Shown here: positions 46,323 through 54,919 of the stretch, piece by piece
Layout: each line of letters starts with the position of its first letter
Numbering within the stretch: the stretch's first letter is position 1
Assembly (NCBI GenBank): GCA_018697295.1
Contig: JABHTJ010000002.1
Span: forward strand, 191,148-255,147
DNA: 64,000 nucleotides
Source: an archaeon
GTDB taxonomy: Archaea; Nanobdellota; Nanobdellia; Pacearchaeales; GW2011-AR1
Reading direction: 5' to 3'
The notes under the pieces: model-generated
Seen by the model: only the letters and a program-made list of their open reading frames with translations
What the model was told of the DNA's origin: nothing
The model's database searches: none
Translations under genes and position numbers: made by a program

Positions 46323-47528
46323 ATGGGAAAAATAGATATTTCGAAGATTGATACAATTAATATTGGAATAGTTGGGCATATTGATCATGGGAAAACGACG
46401 CTGTTGCAGAGACTTTCTGGAAAGTGGGCAGATACACATTCGGAAGAACTCAAACGTGGAATTACTATTAAGCTTGGTTATGCTGACGCTGTGATTTTTG
46501 ATGAAGATGGAAAATTAAGTGTTGACTCTGAATCTAAAGGAAATCCGCTTCGCTATGTTACTTTTGTTGACGCTCCAGGACACGAAATGCTTATGGCGAC
46601 GATGCTTTCAGGTGCTGCGATTATGGATGCTGCAATTTTGGTCGTCGCTGCAAACGAAGGAATCAAACCTCAAACTCAAGAACATTTAGTTGCACTTAAG
46701 GCTAAGAAAATTAAAAAAGTAATTATTGTTCAGAATAAAATTGATTTGATTTCAAAAGAACAGGCCGTTAAAAATTATAAGGATATTAAAGAATTTGTCA
46801 AGGGAACTATTGCGGAAGATTCACCAATCATTCCTATCTCTGCTCAACAGAATGTTAACTTAGATAAAGTTTTACAAGAAATTGTTAATGTCGAAATTGT
46901 TAAACCTGAAAAAAATGAAGCTCCATTATTTTTGGTCGCACGAAGTTTTGATATTAACAAGCCTGGAACAATGTTGAGTGAGCTTCATGGAGGAATTCTT
47001 GGAGGGGCTTTAAAGAAAGGAACGTTAAAGATTGGTGACGTAATAGAAATTAAGCCTGGACATTCTAGTAAAAAACATGGAGTTTACGAGTATAAAACAA
47101 TTACTTCAAAAATAGTCTCTATGCAAAAAGGAAATTATCCTATTACCGAAGCTACTCCTGGTGGAAGTTTGGCGATTGAAACTGAACTTGATCCTAGCTT
47201 GACGAAAGCTGATTCGTTATCAGGTAGTGTTGCATCTTTAGAAGGGGCTCTTCCAGAGATTAGTGAAAAAATTACTATTTCTTATACTCTTTTTGGGGAG
47301 GTATTTGGGAGTGGTTCTCACGAGGAGGTCGCCGAATTTAAGATGAATGAACTTTTGATGCTCTCGATGAATACAACGATTACCGTCGGCAAAGTTGTAA
47401 AAGTTGGAAAGGATTCTATTGAGTTAGCTCTAAAAATTCCTGTCGTTCCTTTGAAAAAAGAATCTATTGGTATTGCCCGAAACTTTGGAGGGCATTGGCG
47501 ACTCATAGGTTTTGGTGAAATAATTTAA
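46323..47528 (+). CDS. eif2g: Translation initiation factor aIF2 gamma subunit
   Basis: A 401-residue GTPase. G1 is GHIDHGKTTL at about residues 16-25, G3 is DAPGHE, G4 is QNKIDL. Domains II and III follow with normal length. It brings initiator tRNA to the ribosome. The zinc-knuckle cysteines usually found before DAPGHE are missing; a short Asp/Ser-rich stretch (EDGKLSVDSESKGN) fills the place. The beta subunit gene is not in this window. Confidence 0.95.
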   Translation: MGKIDISKIDTINIGIVGHIDHGKTTLLQRLSGKWADTHSEELKRGITIKLGYADAVIFDEDGKLSVDSESKGNPLRYVTFVDAPGHEMLMATMLSGAAIMDAAILVVAANEGIKPQTQEHLVALKAKKIKKVIIVQNKIDLISKEQAVKNYKDIKEFVKGTIAEDSPIIPISAQQNVNLDKVLQEIVNVEIVKPEKNEAPLFLVARSFDINKPGTMLSELHGGILGGALKKGTLKIGDVIEIKPGHSSKKHGVYEYKTITSKIVSMQKGNYPITEATPGGSLAIETELDPSLTKADSLSGSVASLEGALPEISEKITISYTLFGEVFGSGSHEEVAEFKMNELLMLSMNTTITVGKVVKVGKDSIELALKIPVVPLKKESIGIARNFGGHWRLIGFGEII

Positions 47529-47564
47529 ATTTGGACCATTTGCCTAACTTTTGTTTTGAAAATA

Positions 47565-47572
47565 TTTATATA
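47565..47572 (+). promoter_or_regulatory. TATA box
   Basis: TTTATATA starting 29 bp before the ATG at 47594. Confidence 0.6.
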
Positions 47573-47593
47573 GACTGATTTCTTAGAGAAATA

Positions 47594-48364
47594 ATGGTGA
47601 TAGAAAAGAAAAGTGTTGATTCAAGATTTACGCCCAATACTAATATTTCTCCGACAAAGCGTGTTAATTCTGTTAAACCAAATCCTCTTCCTGTTGCGAA
47701 ACCCTTGATTGATTCGGCGAATGCTAAACAGAAAAAGGATATGAAAGTTTCAAAAAATTCTGGTGAAAAGAAAGTAAAACCTAAAATTCCTAAACAATCT
47801 AATCCTCAATCTCCTCTCGGAGACCCTCATCAAGTTGGTTATGGGTATGCTGGAAGGGAGACTTGGATCCAGTTTATCCGAAAAAATTTGCCAAAAGAAC
47901 TTATCCCTACAAATCGTACTGGTTATATTTTAGGAGTTGTTTTTCTTGTCGTTGTAATCATTGCATTGATTCAATTTCCTCTTGGAGATCTTTTGAGCGG
48001 AAATATTGAAGGTTTGGAAGTCAAGGTCGGAATTCCTTGGCCTTTATTGATTTTTGATGCATTTAATCCTCTTGAGCAACCAATTCAAATAAAGGGACTT
48101 ATTTTAGATTTAATCATTTATCTGGCCATTTCTTATGCTATTGAAATTCTCATTAATGTCTTCTTGTATTCTGAATTTATGAAGTCTCATAGGCAAAAAA
48201 GGGTTCAGCCGAAAGTGTTTGATTTGAAGGGGGGCTCTCTTTCTGAGAAGGTTACGAATAAACTTCTTAGTGATAAGCCCGTTCCCAAAAAAGATCTTAT
48301 TTTGTCTCGGAAGAATGATGGGAAGAAGTTTGATGGGATGACTTCGGTTAAGAAGAAGGGGTGA
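47594..48364 (+). CDS. Two-segment membrane protein with basic tails; open frame continues past TGA to 48487
   Basis: A 256-residue protein. A Pro/Lys/Ser-rich cytoplasmic N-terminus (1-95) is followed by membrane segments near 112-132 and 170-195, then a basic C-terminus. After the TGA at 48362 the same frame stays open for 40 more codons to TAA at 48485-48487. That extension has the same Lys/Ser/Pro style (SPAKKNVGV, SLKKPAGNE). This suggests a recent nonsense mutation, a sequence error or readthrough. Confidence 0.65.
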   Translation: MVIEKKSVDSRFTPNTNISPTKRVNSVKPNPLPVAKPLIDSANAKQKKDMKVSKNSGEKKVKPKIPKQSNPQSPLGDPHQVGYGYAGRETWIQFIRKNLPKELIPTNRTGYILGVVFLVVVIIALIQFPLGDLLSGNIEGLEVKVGIPWPLLIFDAFNPLEQPIQIKGLILDLIIYLAISYAIEILINVFLYSEFMKSHRQKRVQPKVFDLKGGSLSEKVTNKLLSDKPVPKKDLILSRKNDGKKFDGMTSVKKKG

Positions 48365-48525
48365 TTGAAATCTCCTGCGAATAATTTTGTTGCTCAATCT
48401 CCTGCTAAGAAGAATGTTGGTGTGAATTCTCTAAAAAAACCTGCCGGAAATGAGTCTGTTTCTGGAGCTAAAAAAGGGTTTTATTAAACCACAACTCCTA
48501 AAAACTCTTTATTCATTTTAATTTT

Positions 48526-49608
48526 ATGAAATGGTTTTTTGTGCTTGGTCGTAATCCAGAGTTATCTCGGTTAGAGGTTCTTTCTTACTTGGTAGCTCGG
48601 AAGAGAAGCCATACTGAAATACTTTTTGAAGAGAATCTTTTGGTGATTAAGACAAATGATGGAGAAGAATTTGATATTCAAGAGTTTGGTGGTGTTTTGA
48701 AGCTTGGAGAAATTGAATTTGAAGGAGGGCATAAAGATTTTTTGAAATTTTTGGGCTCAAAGGAACTTATTCCTTCGGATAAATTTACCTATGCTGCTTT
48801 TGGAAATTATGCTCTTGACGATATAAAGGAAAAATTTAAGCGAGGACGAAAGAAAGGAATATTGAAACATGGTCGTCGACAAGTTACTATGCAATCTGGA
48901 GATAAAGTTAATCTTGCGACTAATGCCGATTTTTCTATTTTTCTTCATGAAGTTAGTGGCGTTATTTATTATGGTTTAGGAAATCAAGAATATGGTTACA
49001 AAGATGTTGTAAAACGAGATATGAAAAAACCTGTTCGGCGAGAAGAATTGGCGATTTCTCCACGACTTTGTAAAATTTTGATTAATTTGTCTGGAGTTAA
49101 ATCTCGCGATTTACTTTTAGATCCTTTTGTTGGTGTTGGAGCAGTTATTAGTGAGGCGATTTTGAAAGGAATTAATGTTTATGGCTCGGATATTAGTAAA
49201 GATGCAATCGAAGGTGCTGAGAAGAATATTGCCTGGCTTAAAGAAAATTATTCTGTTAGTTCAAGAATTGCCTTGAAGCAAATGGATGCTAAAAAAATTC
49301 CTGATATGCAATGGGCCGGGATTGCGACTGAGACTCCTCTTGGAAAACTTTTGAAGAAAAAGCCAAAGGATTCTGAAGCTCAAAAAATTATTCAAGATTT
49401 TGAAGCATTTATTATTCCAATTCTTCGACGATTGCAAAAGACTAAGAAATCTGCGGCTAAAATTGCGATTACATTTCCAAAAATTAGGAATTTCCATGTT
49501 GACGTAGATAAAATTGCTGAGAAGTGTGGTTTGAAAATTCTTGCTGGTCCAATTGAGGAATCGAGGCCAGATCAATTTATTGGAAGAGATATTATTGTGT
49601 TTGTTTAG
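48526..49608 (+). CDS. Trm11/THUMP-type RNA methylase-like protein
   Basis: A 360-residue protein. An N-terminal THUMP-like region precedes a Rossmann methylase with motif I LLLDPFVGVGAVISEAIL near residue 198. The SAM-pocket strand VYGSDISKDAIEGAEKN and a motif IV-like IATETPLGKLL near 266 follow. Trm11/TrmG10 enzymes put methyl groups on G10 of tRNA and normally have DPPY or EPP-type motif IV. Here the proline pair is broken (ETPLG), so activity may be altered. Confidence 0.8.
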   Translation: MKWFFVLGRNPELSRLEVLSYLVARKRSHTEILFEENLLVIKTNDGEEFDIQEFGGVLKLGEIEFEGGHKDFLKFLGSKELIPSDKFTYAAFGNYALDDIKEKFKRGRKKGILKHGRRQVTMQSGDKVNLATNADFSIFLHEVSGVIYYGLGNQEYGYKDVVKRDMKKPVRREELAISPRLCKILINLSGVKSRDLLLDPFVGVGAVISEAILKGINVYGSDISKDAIEGAEKNIAWLKENYSVSSRIALKQMDAKKIPDMQWAGIATETPLGKLLKKKPKDSEAQKIIQDFEAFIIPILRRLQKTKKSAAKIAITFPKIRNFHVDVDKIAEKCGLKILAGPIEESRPDQFIGRDIIVFV

Positions 49609-49627
49609 TGGCTCGATTATATAAAAA

Positions 49628-49635
49628 TTTATAAA
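49628..49635 (+). promoter_or_regulatory. TATA box
   Basis: TTTATAAA starting 29 bp before the ATG at 49657. Confidence 0.65.
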
Positions 49636-49656
49636 CTATTTTTAGAAAGATACTTT

Positions 49657-50007
49657 ATGGCAGAAGGTGAAAATATTCCGGTTGTTGTGAAATATGAATG
49701 TGATGAATATATTGTCGGGAGCATGAAGGGCCCTGAAATGGGTGAGTTTGGAGAAGAATTTCGTGCAAGTAGTCCTTATGAGTTAATTATCGGACTGCAA
49801 AGAGAGTATGGTCATGGTATGAGTGGAGATAGATGTGATGAAGTTTATCGAGTTGAAATTGATGAGGGCGCAAAACCTCATGTTAATGGTGAGCTTGAAG
49901 AAATTCTTAAACGTACTATTGCTATTGGAAATAGCCAGACAAGAATGAGGACAACTTATTTTGGGTTAAGAGAAGATGTTGAGAGCGTGGAAGAAATTTT
50001 CCATTGA
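49657..50007 (+). CDS. Small acidic protein, unknown
   Basis: A 116-residue, mostly acidic alpha/beta protein (MAEGENIPVVVKYECDEY). A repeated pattern of strands suggests a compact single domain. Not recognised. It has its own promoter and precedes a group of three overlapping genes ending in the HerA-like ATPase. Confidence 0.6.
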   Translation: MAEGENIPVVVKYECDEYIVGSMKGPEMGEFGEEFRASSPYELIIGLQREYGHGMSGDRCDEVYRVEIDEGAKPHVNGELEEILKRTIAIGNSQTRMRTTYFGLREDVESVEEIFH

Positions 50008-50096
50008 TTATTTTTATAAAAATTTAGTTTAATTTCTAAATTTATGATCTTTTTTCTTATTTGTCTAAACTTCTAAGTAACAACAAAAACGAAACA

Positions 50097-50104
50097 TTTA
50101 TATA
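50097..50104 (+). promoter_or_regulatory. TATA box of the ATPase operon
   Basis: TTTATATA starting 29 bp before the ATG at 50126, first gene of a three-gene operon that ends at 53200. Confidence 0.65.
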
Positions 50105-50125
50105 GCAAAAGTTTCTCTATTATCT

Positions 50126-50554
50126 ATGGAATACCCCGAAAAACCTTCAGAATACCCAGAAAACCCTTGGGAACACAAGGATGTTGATTCAGCATTTGGA
50201 ACTGCAAAAGTTGATTCGTTAAAAGAACTTGTGGAAGAAATTGAAGACTTAATTGTTGAACGAGATGATCTTAGTCAAGACTTTATCAAAGAGGGTGAAA
50301 AGATGAAAGGGAATATTAATAATTTTTTATTGCAACATGCGCCGACTAACGAGGACGATTCAGAGTTCGCACGAGAACGAGCAGAACTGAGAAAAAAACA
50401 AATGGATATTTCTGAATTACAATTAAATGAACGTGTTGGTTGTTGGAGAGATATTGCTCTTTTGAAGAAAGAACTTCGTGATAAGGAAAAAGAATTATCT
50501 GAAAAAACAAATCGTGCAGAAATGATTGGTAAAATCTTGGAGGAAGATGATTAA
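50126..50554 (+). CDS. Coiled-coil protein, first gene of the ATPase operon
   Basis: A 142-residue protein with an acidic start (MEYPEKPSEYPENPWEHKD), then helices and a coiled coil near 65-135 (RAELRKKQMDISELQ, LKKELRDKEKELSEK). It is followed one base later by the next gene and shares its promoter. It may be an adaptor or regulator of the ATPase; this comes from the gene order only. Confidence 0.65.
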   Translation: MEYPEKPSEYPENPWEHKDVDSAFGTAKVDSLKELVEEIEDLIVERDDLSQDFIKEGEKMKGNINNFLLQHAPTNEDDSEFARERAELRKKQMDISELQLNERVGCWRDIALLKKELRDKEKELSEKTNRAEMIGKILEEDD

Positions 50555-50555
50555 G

Positions 50556-50879
50556 ATGAAACACACACAAGTAGAATTATTGGTAAAAGGGTCAGAGAAT
50601 GGCTCAAAAGACTTAGAAATGGCACTTAGAGAAGCATCTCTTCAGGGAATTGCTGTTCCTGCAGATAGAGATAATGAAACTTATGTAAATTTTACTGTTG
50701 AAGAAAATCCTGGTGAGGCAGTTGCTGGCCTTGGATATTCTCTTGCAAAAAATGTTCCTGGAGCGAATTATCATATTGTTGAACGAAAGTATACTCCTAC
50801 TAGTGTAATTGAAGAAGCAGAAGAAGTAGAAACTCAAATGCATAATTTTTATGATAAACCTATTCGGGAGGCAGCATAA
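50556..50879 (+). CDS. Small alpha/beta protein, second gene of the ATPase operon
   Basis: A 107-residue protein from the ATG at 50556, just after the previous stop and with GGAGGA upstream. The sequence KHTQVELLVKGSENGSKDLE and YVNFTVEENPGEAVAG suggests a ferredoxin-like fold or small adaptor. Its TAA overlaps the ATG of the ATPase (TAATG), indicating translational coupling and perhaps fixed stoichiometry. Confidence 0.65.
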   Translation: MKHTQVELLVKGSENGSKDLEMALREASLQGIAVPADRDNETYVNFTVEENPGEAVAGLGYSLAKNVPGANYHIVERKYTPTSVIEEAEEVETQMHNFYDKPIREAA

Positions 50880-53200
50880 TGGTTTTACAAACACGACCGA
50901 TTTCTGTTGAAGAAATTTGTAACAAACTTCGTCCTGTCTTTGGAGACAAGATTGACAAGATTTATTTTCAGTATACTTTAGCAGATGGACGAGAAGAACG
51001 AGAAGAAATTGCGCATGTGCTTAATTCATTATATCAGAAAAATTTATCGCAGCTTTTGGATAAAGGTGTTTTGTTAGAGCCTCCGCGAAAAGAAGATATG
51101 TCTGGAAATTATGCACTTGGACGTGTAAGTTATGCAGATAAAGAATTATTTGATTTTACTCTTCGAGAAAAGGATTGGCAACGACATATGTGTATTACTG
51201 GGATGAGTGGATCTGGAAAAACTAATTTTGCATTTAAAATTATTCAAGAACTTAGTCGTCACAATAAAAATTTTTTAATCTTTGATTGGAAGAAATCGTT
51301 TCGACCTCTTTTAGCAGATAATGCGAAATTGATGAATATTACTGTTGGAGATAAAAGTGTAAGTAATGTCTTTAAGGTGAATTTGAATTGTCCGCCCGAA
51401 GGAGTTTCTCCAAAGGAATGGGTTGTTGTTTTGGCCGACTTATTAACTGAGAGTTTTATGGCATCGTTTGGTGTTCATAAAATTATTTTGGAAACTTTAG
51501 ATAATGCGTTTAAAGAATGGGGAGTTTACAATGGTTCAACAAATTATCCGACGTGGAATCACATTAAACATAAATTAGAAGAAAAACTTGAAAAAATTAG
51601 TGGACGAGAAGCTGGCTGGTTAGAATCAGCTCTAAGAATTGCAACTGTTTTAACTTTTGGAGAATTTGGAAAAACTCTTAACTACAAGGGAGAAAATAGT
51701 ATTACGATTGATGATATTTTGAATGGTCAAGTGATTATGGAATTGAATTCACTTGGGACCGTTGAGAAGAAATTCTTTTGTGAGTTTTTATTGATGTATA
51801 TTTACAAATTAAAAAAAGCGAGACAAAATGACGTCGAGCAAAAATTTGATCATGTAATTATTGTTGATGAGGCCCATAATATTTTCTTAAAAAAGCCGAC
51901 GAATTTTTCAAACGAATCTGTAACTGATATGATTTATCGAGAGATGCGAGAATATGGGACGAGTCTTATTTGTTTAGATCAGCATATTTCGAAAATTTCG
52001 GATACTGTTAAAGGAAATAGTGCCTGTCATATTGCTTTTCAGCAACAGCTTCCTCAAGATATTGATGATATTGCAAATTTAATGCAGCTTCGAGAAAATA
52101 AACATTTCTTTTCTGGATTAACAGTTGGGACGGCAATTGTAAAATTAAGTGAGAGGTATACTAGCCCTTTTTTGATGAAGGTTGCTCTAGCAAATAAGCG
52201 AAAAAAGAATATTACAAATGAAGATGTTCGGGGAAGAATGCAGGGCATGATGCTTAATGCAGAATTTGCAAATGAAACTGATAAGGAATTTAATGACTCT
52301 CTAACTGGAAATGAAATTAGTGAACCTGAAATAAATACTTGTTTTTATCGAAAAAACGGTCAACGATTTTCTGGAGTTCATGACAAACTTAAGGGCGATG
52401 CTTCGCGAATTGTTGGAGATGCCTCAAATATCTCTGGTGATGTCTCAAATGTAATTGGAAATGTTTCAAACTTAATTGGAAGTATCTCTAAAATTTCTGG
52501 CGATGTAACTTTTATTACTGGAGATTTAGTTGGTCTTTTTGGTGATGTAACCGCTCTTCGTGGCGATGTTACTAACTTAACGGGAGATGTCCAAGAATTA
52601 ATGAAAGAATATGAATCTATGCAGAATAGCGACGACGTTTTGGAAAAAAAGAACTCTGGAATTGCTCCAACTATCCAAGAAGAAATTATTCAAAAACCAC
52701 AAGAATTAAAAATCGTGGATGAAATTAAAGATTCTTCAGAAAAAAAAGATGATTCAATTTTGGAAAAACATGCTGATTTGAATGATGTTCAAAACCTTAT
52801 TTACGAATATGTGAGTGAGCATTTATTGGCTGGAATTGGTCTTGAAGAGATTGAAGATACCCTTGAAAAGAGTAAAACACAAGGAAACTATTCTTCGCAA
52901 GATATTATGAAAGTTATCAATAAAGTTTTTGAAAATGAGTTAAACAAAAGTGTTAAAAAGCCAAATGCTAATAATATATTATTCCAGAATGACGACATTT
53001 CGGAAAATGAGCAAGTCTTTATTAAATTCTTGCGTGAAAACCCAGAACATATGTTAAGCACTGTACAAGTGTATAAGGCTATTGGTTTGTCTGCTAGAAA
53101 AGGAACTAATGCAAAAAAATCTTTAGAAGAAAAGAATTTGATTCAAATTGAAGAAATCAAATATGAGAAAGGCTGGAAAAAAATTATTCGTCTTTCCTAA
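50879..53200 (+). CDS. HerA/FtsK-like ATPase with ten heptapeptide repeats
   Basis: A 773-residue protein. Walker A is GMSGSGKTN near residues 109-117 and Walker B is IIVDEAHNIF near 328-337, typical of the HerA/VirB4/FtsK superfamily that pumps DNA or protein through hexameric rings. Residues 506-575 are ten heptads of the form GDVSNLI/GDVTxLx, with hydrophobics at positions 3 and 6 (an a/d pattern). A further helical part and a winged-helix-like domain at the end complete it. Partners are the two small genes upstream. No NurA nuclease is nearby, so a standard repair HerA is less likely. Confidence 0.8.
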   Translation: MVLQTRPISVEEICNKLRPVFGDKIDKIYFQYTLADGREEREEIAHVLNSLYQKNLSQLLDKGVLLEPPRKEDMSGNYALGRVSYADKELFDFTLREKDWQRHMCITGMSGSGKTNFAFKIIQELSRHNKNFLIFDWKKSFRPLLADNAKLMNITVGDKSVSNVFKVNLNCPPEGVSPKEWVVVLADLLTESFMASFGVHKIILETLDNAFKEWGVYNGSTNYPTWNHIKHKLEEKLEKISGREAGWLESALRIATVLTFGEFGKTLNYKGENSITIDDILNGQVIMELNSLGTVEKKFFCEFLLMYIYKLKKARQNDVEQKFDHVIIVDEAHNIFLKKPTNFSNESVTDMIYREMREYGTSLICLDQHISKISDTVKGNSACHIAFQQQLPQDIDDIANLMQLRENKHFFSGLTVGTAIVKLSERYTSPFLMKVALANKRKKNITNEDVRGRMQGMMLNAEFANETDKEFNDSLTGNEISEPEINTCFYRKNGQRFSGVHDKLKGDASRIVGDASNISGDVSNVIGNVSNLIGSISKISGDVTFITGDLVGLFGDVTALRGDVTNLTGDVQELMKEYESMQNSDDVLEKKNSGIAPTIQEEIIQKPQELKIVDEIKDSSEKKDDSILEKHADLNDVQNLIYEYVSEHLLAGIGLEEIEDTLEKSKTQGNYSSQDIMKVINKVFENELNKSVKKPNANNILFQNDDISENEQVFIKFLRENPEHMLSTVQVYKAIGLSARKGTNAKKSLEEKNLIQIEEIKYEKGWKKIIRLS

Positions 53201-53246
53201 GTTAGCTATTTAATTATTATTTTCTTATCATACTCACTCGAGATTA

Positions 53247-53484
53247 CATCACTTCTACCCTTACGGCATCATTACAGAAAAACTTCGGTTTTTCATTACA
53301 CGACTAAACCTCCTGTAAAAATAACGATTCCCTATTTGTAGAATATTCAAGAGAATACTCCTCTGTGAAGACCTGAATTAAGGAAATTTGCACCGGAAAC
53401 TAGGTATTCCAACAGAAAATTGTCTTAGTTGTAACTCTCGTATGGCTCTACTTCCTAATGGGAAAAACTTTCTTTAGGTATTCC
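53247..53484 (+). repeat. Leader repeat, copy A
   Basis: The first 112 bp (53247-53358) matches copy B at 55229-55340 with 3 mismatches and no gaps. The next about 126 bp is collinear but diverged, with GTATTCC motifs kept at the same positions. Inside is GAAAAAC-TTCG-GTTTTTC (53277-53294), a hairpin with the very stable UUCG tetraloop. CCTCC follows at 53309. It fills the 319-base gap before the first gene of the right-hand part, so a leader or promoter role is likely. Confidence 0.8.
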
Positions 53485-53519
53485 CATTCACCTGCCCACC
53501 CCACTAACCCGGAGGCCAT

Positions 53520-54305
53520 ATGGCACCCATTTCTACGAATCGGTTATCGATTCTAATCCTCTTCCCCGTTCTTGCGATACTTTGGTTTACGTGGTCCTCT
53601 CCTTGGACCTCTGAACCTGAGCTTGCAGTTCTTTCCCCTGAGCCGTCATGGAACAATCGCGAAGGCGCTCATCCCGTGACTATTTCCTCCCTACTGCCTC
53701 TCGCTGAACGAGATGTTGTAGTAGGGCCAACGAACCCAGTTCCTGACACTGAAGACTCTCTAATCCTTGAAGAGTCGATGACTCCTTCCTGGAAACCCGA
53801 ACCCGATTCCCCGGTTGCTTTTTTCAGCACTCCCGAAGACTTGGAGTTCTATGCACCAACCGAAAAGTCCATGGTCTCATGGATGCGTACTGTTCCTCGA
53901 TACAAGGAACTTACTGATGAGCAGTTTCATGAAGCATGGGAAACTCCTGGTTTTCCTGAGGCGTGGAAGCTCGATCGCGAACACCTTGCCCTAAGGACGT
54001 TCATTGGAGCATATCAGGATCGTGAATATGATCGTTGGTTTGCTGGCCAATCCTCTGTCGCACTCGAGTCAGAGATTCAGCCTGTCGTGAGCTTTATCGC
54101 GTCACTTCCTTCTCCCGGCGCAGCTGAGAAACTCATTACCGAGTACTCTTCGAGCGTCATTCAGGCGATCTACAAGAATGGGGAAAAACAGCCTCAAAAG
54201 GATCCGGTGTCTGCTCGGTGGCCCCTCTTTGGAGAGCTTACCAATCAGGCCTCACTGGATACAGAACTTGTAGGTCAAACTCTCGACGGTTTTCTACCGT
54301 CATAA
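53520..54305 (+). CDS. Membrane-anchored protein, unknown
   Basis: A 261-residue protein. A short start and a hydrophobic segment at about residues 9-26 (LSILILFPVLAILWFTW) form an N-terminal anchor. The rest is a Pro/Glu/Ser-rich soluble domain with helices near 120-240. GGAGG lies four bases before the ATG. No homolog recognised. Codon use is more GC-rich than in the archaeal genes to the left. Confidence 0.7.
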   Translation: MAPISTNRLSILILFPVLAILWFTWSSPWTSEPELAVLSPEPSWNNREGAHPVTISSLLPLAERDVVVGPTNPVPDTEDSLILEESMTPSWKPEPDSPVAFFSTPEDLEFYAPTEKSMVSWMRTVPRYKELTDEQFHEAWETPGFPEAWKLDREHLALRTFIGAYQDREYDRWFAGQSSVALESEIQPVVSFIASLPSPGAAEKLITEYSSSVIQAIYKNGEKQPQKDPVSARWPLFGELTNQASLDTELVGQTLDGFLPS

Positions 54306-54320
54306 CCCAAGAAGATCCCT

Positions 54321-54758
54321 ATGAAACAAATTTTAACCGCATGCCTTCTTTTGTTTGCCTCAGTCTTTGCTTACGCGACGATTGGCGGAGGAACTAGCGG
54401 GGGTGTAGCAAACGGCTCGACATGGTCGACGCCAACCGGATCCCACACCGTAAACATTGGTGTTGAGGGTCAGACTACCGGTAACCAAAAGGTTACTTTC
54501 ACCGAAGGAAGTAACAGTGGTTCCACAACTTGGGGAACTCCAAACTCTGACGGGACTTGCCAGTCTTGCCCTTCCGTAAATGTTGGTAGTGAAGACTATC
54601 AAGTTTCCGGTGGGAAGGCTCAATGGAAGAACGGCAGTGGTGAGTGGATCGACATGGTCAAGCAAAAGAAGAAAAAGAAGAAGGCGAAGGAAAGCCAAGT
54701 GTTGGCTTTTTCAACCCAGTTTTCGGAGAACACCTCTCCGCCTCGAATCGCAGCCTAG
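54321..54758 (+). CDS. Small secreted beta-rich protein with Lys-rich segment
   Basis: A 145-residue protein with a clean signal peptide (MKQILTACLLLFASVFAYA). A Gly/Ser/Thr-rich beta domain follows (GGGTSGGVANGSTWSTP), including a CQSC pair, and then seven Lys (VKQKKKKKKAKE) near 113-123. It sits 15 bases after the previous gene, so co-transcription is likely. Style resembles the protein at 57307. Confidence 0.7.
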   Translation: MKQILTACLLLFASVFAYATIGGGTSGGVANGSTWSTPTGSHTVNIGVEGQTTGNQKVTFTEGSNSGSTTWGTPNSDGTCQSCPSVNVGSEDYQVSGGKAQWKNGSGEWIDMVKQKKKKKKAKESQVLAFSTQFSENTSPPRIAA

Positions 54759-54893
54759 TTTCGACCGGGCTGAAACGGATTCTCTTTCTAGATAGTGTTT
54801 CTCGCAGGGCTTAGTCCTAACGTTCTCGTGCGTCGGTTTACTGCAATTCCGAGCATAAATCATGGTCCTAATTAATGGGTCGTGGTTGTTTGT

Positions 54894-54919
54894 ACCGTCC
54901 TGGCCTGCAGTAGGACGGT
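54894..54919 (+). terminator. Intrinsic-terminator-like hairpin
   Basis: ACCGTCCT at 54894-54901 pairs with AGGACGGT at 54912-54919 around a 10-base loop, followed by TCTCGTCATTTAT. It closes the unit made by the genes at 53520 and 54321. Confidence 0.6.

Noticed and set aside
52394..52603. Repeats in the ATPase gene as a CRISPR-like array
   Set aside because: The units are 21 bp, in frame, without spacers, and encode a regular heptapeptide.
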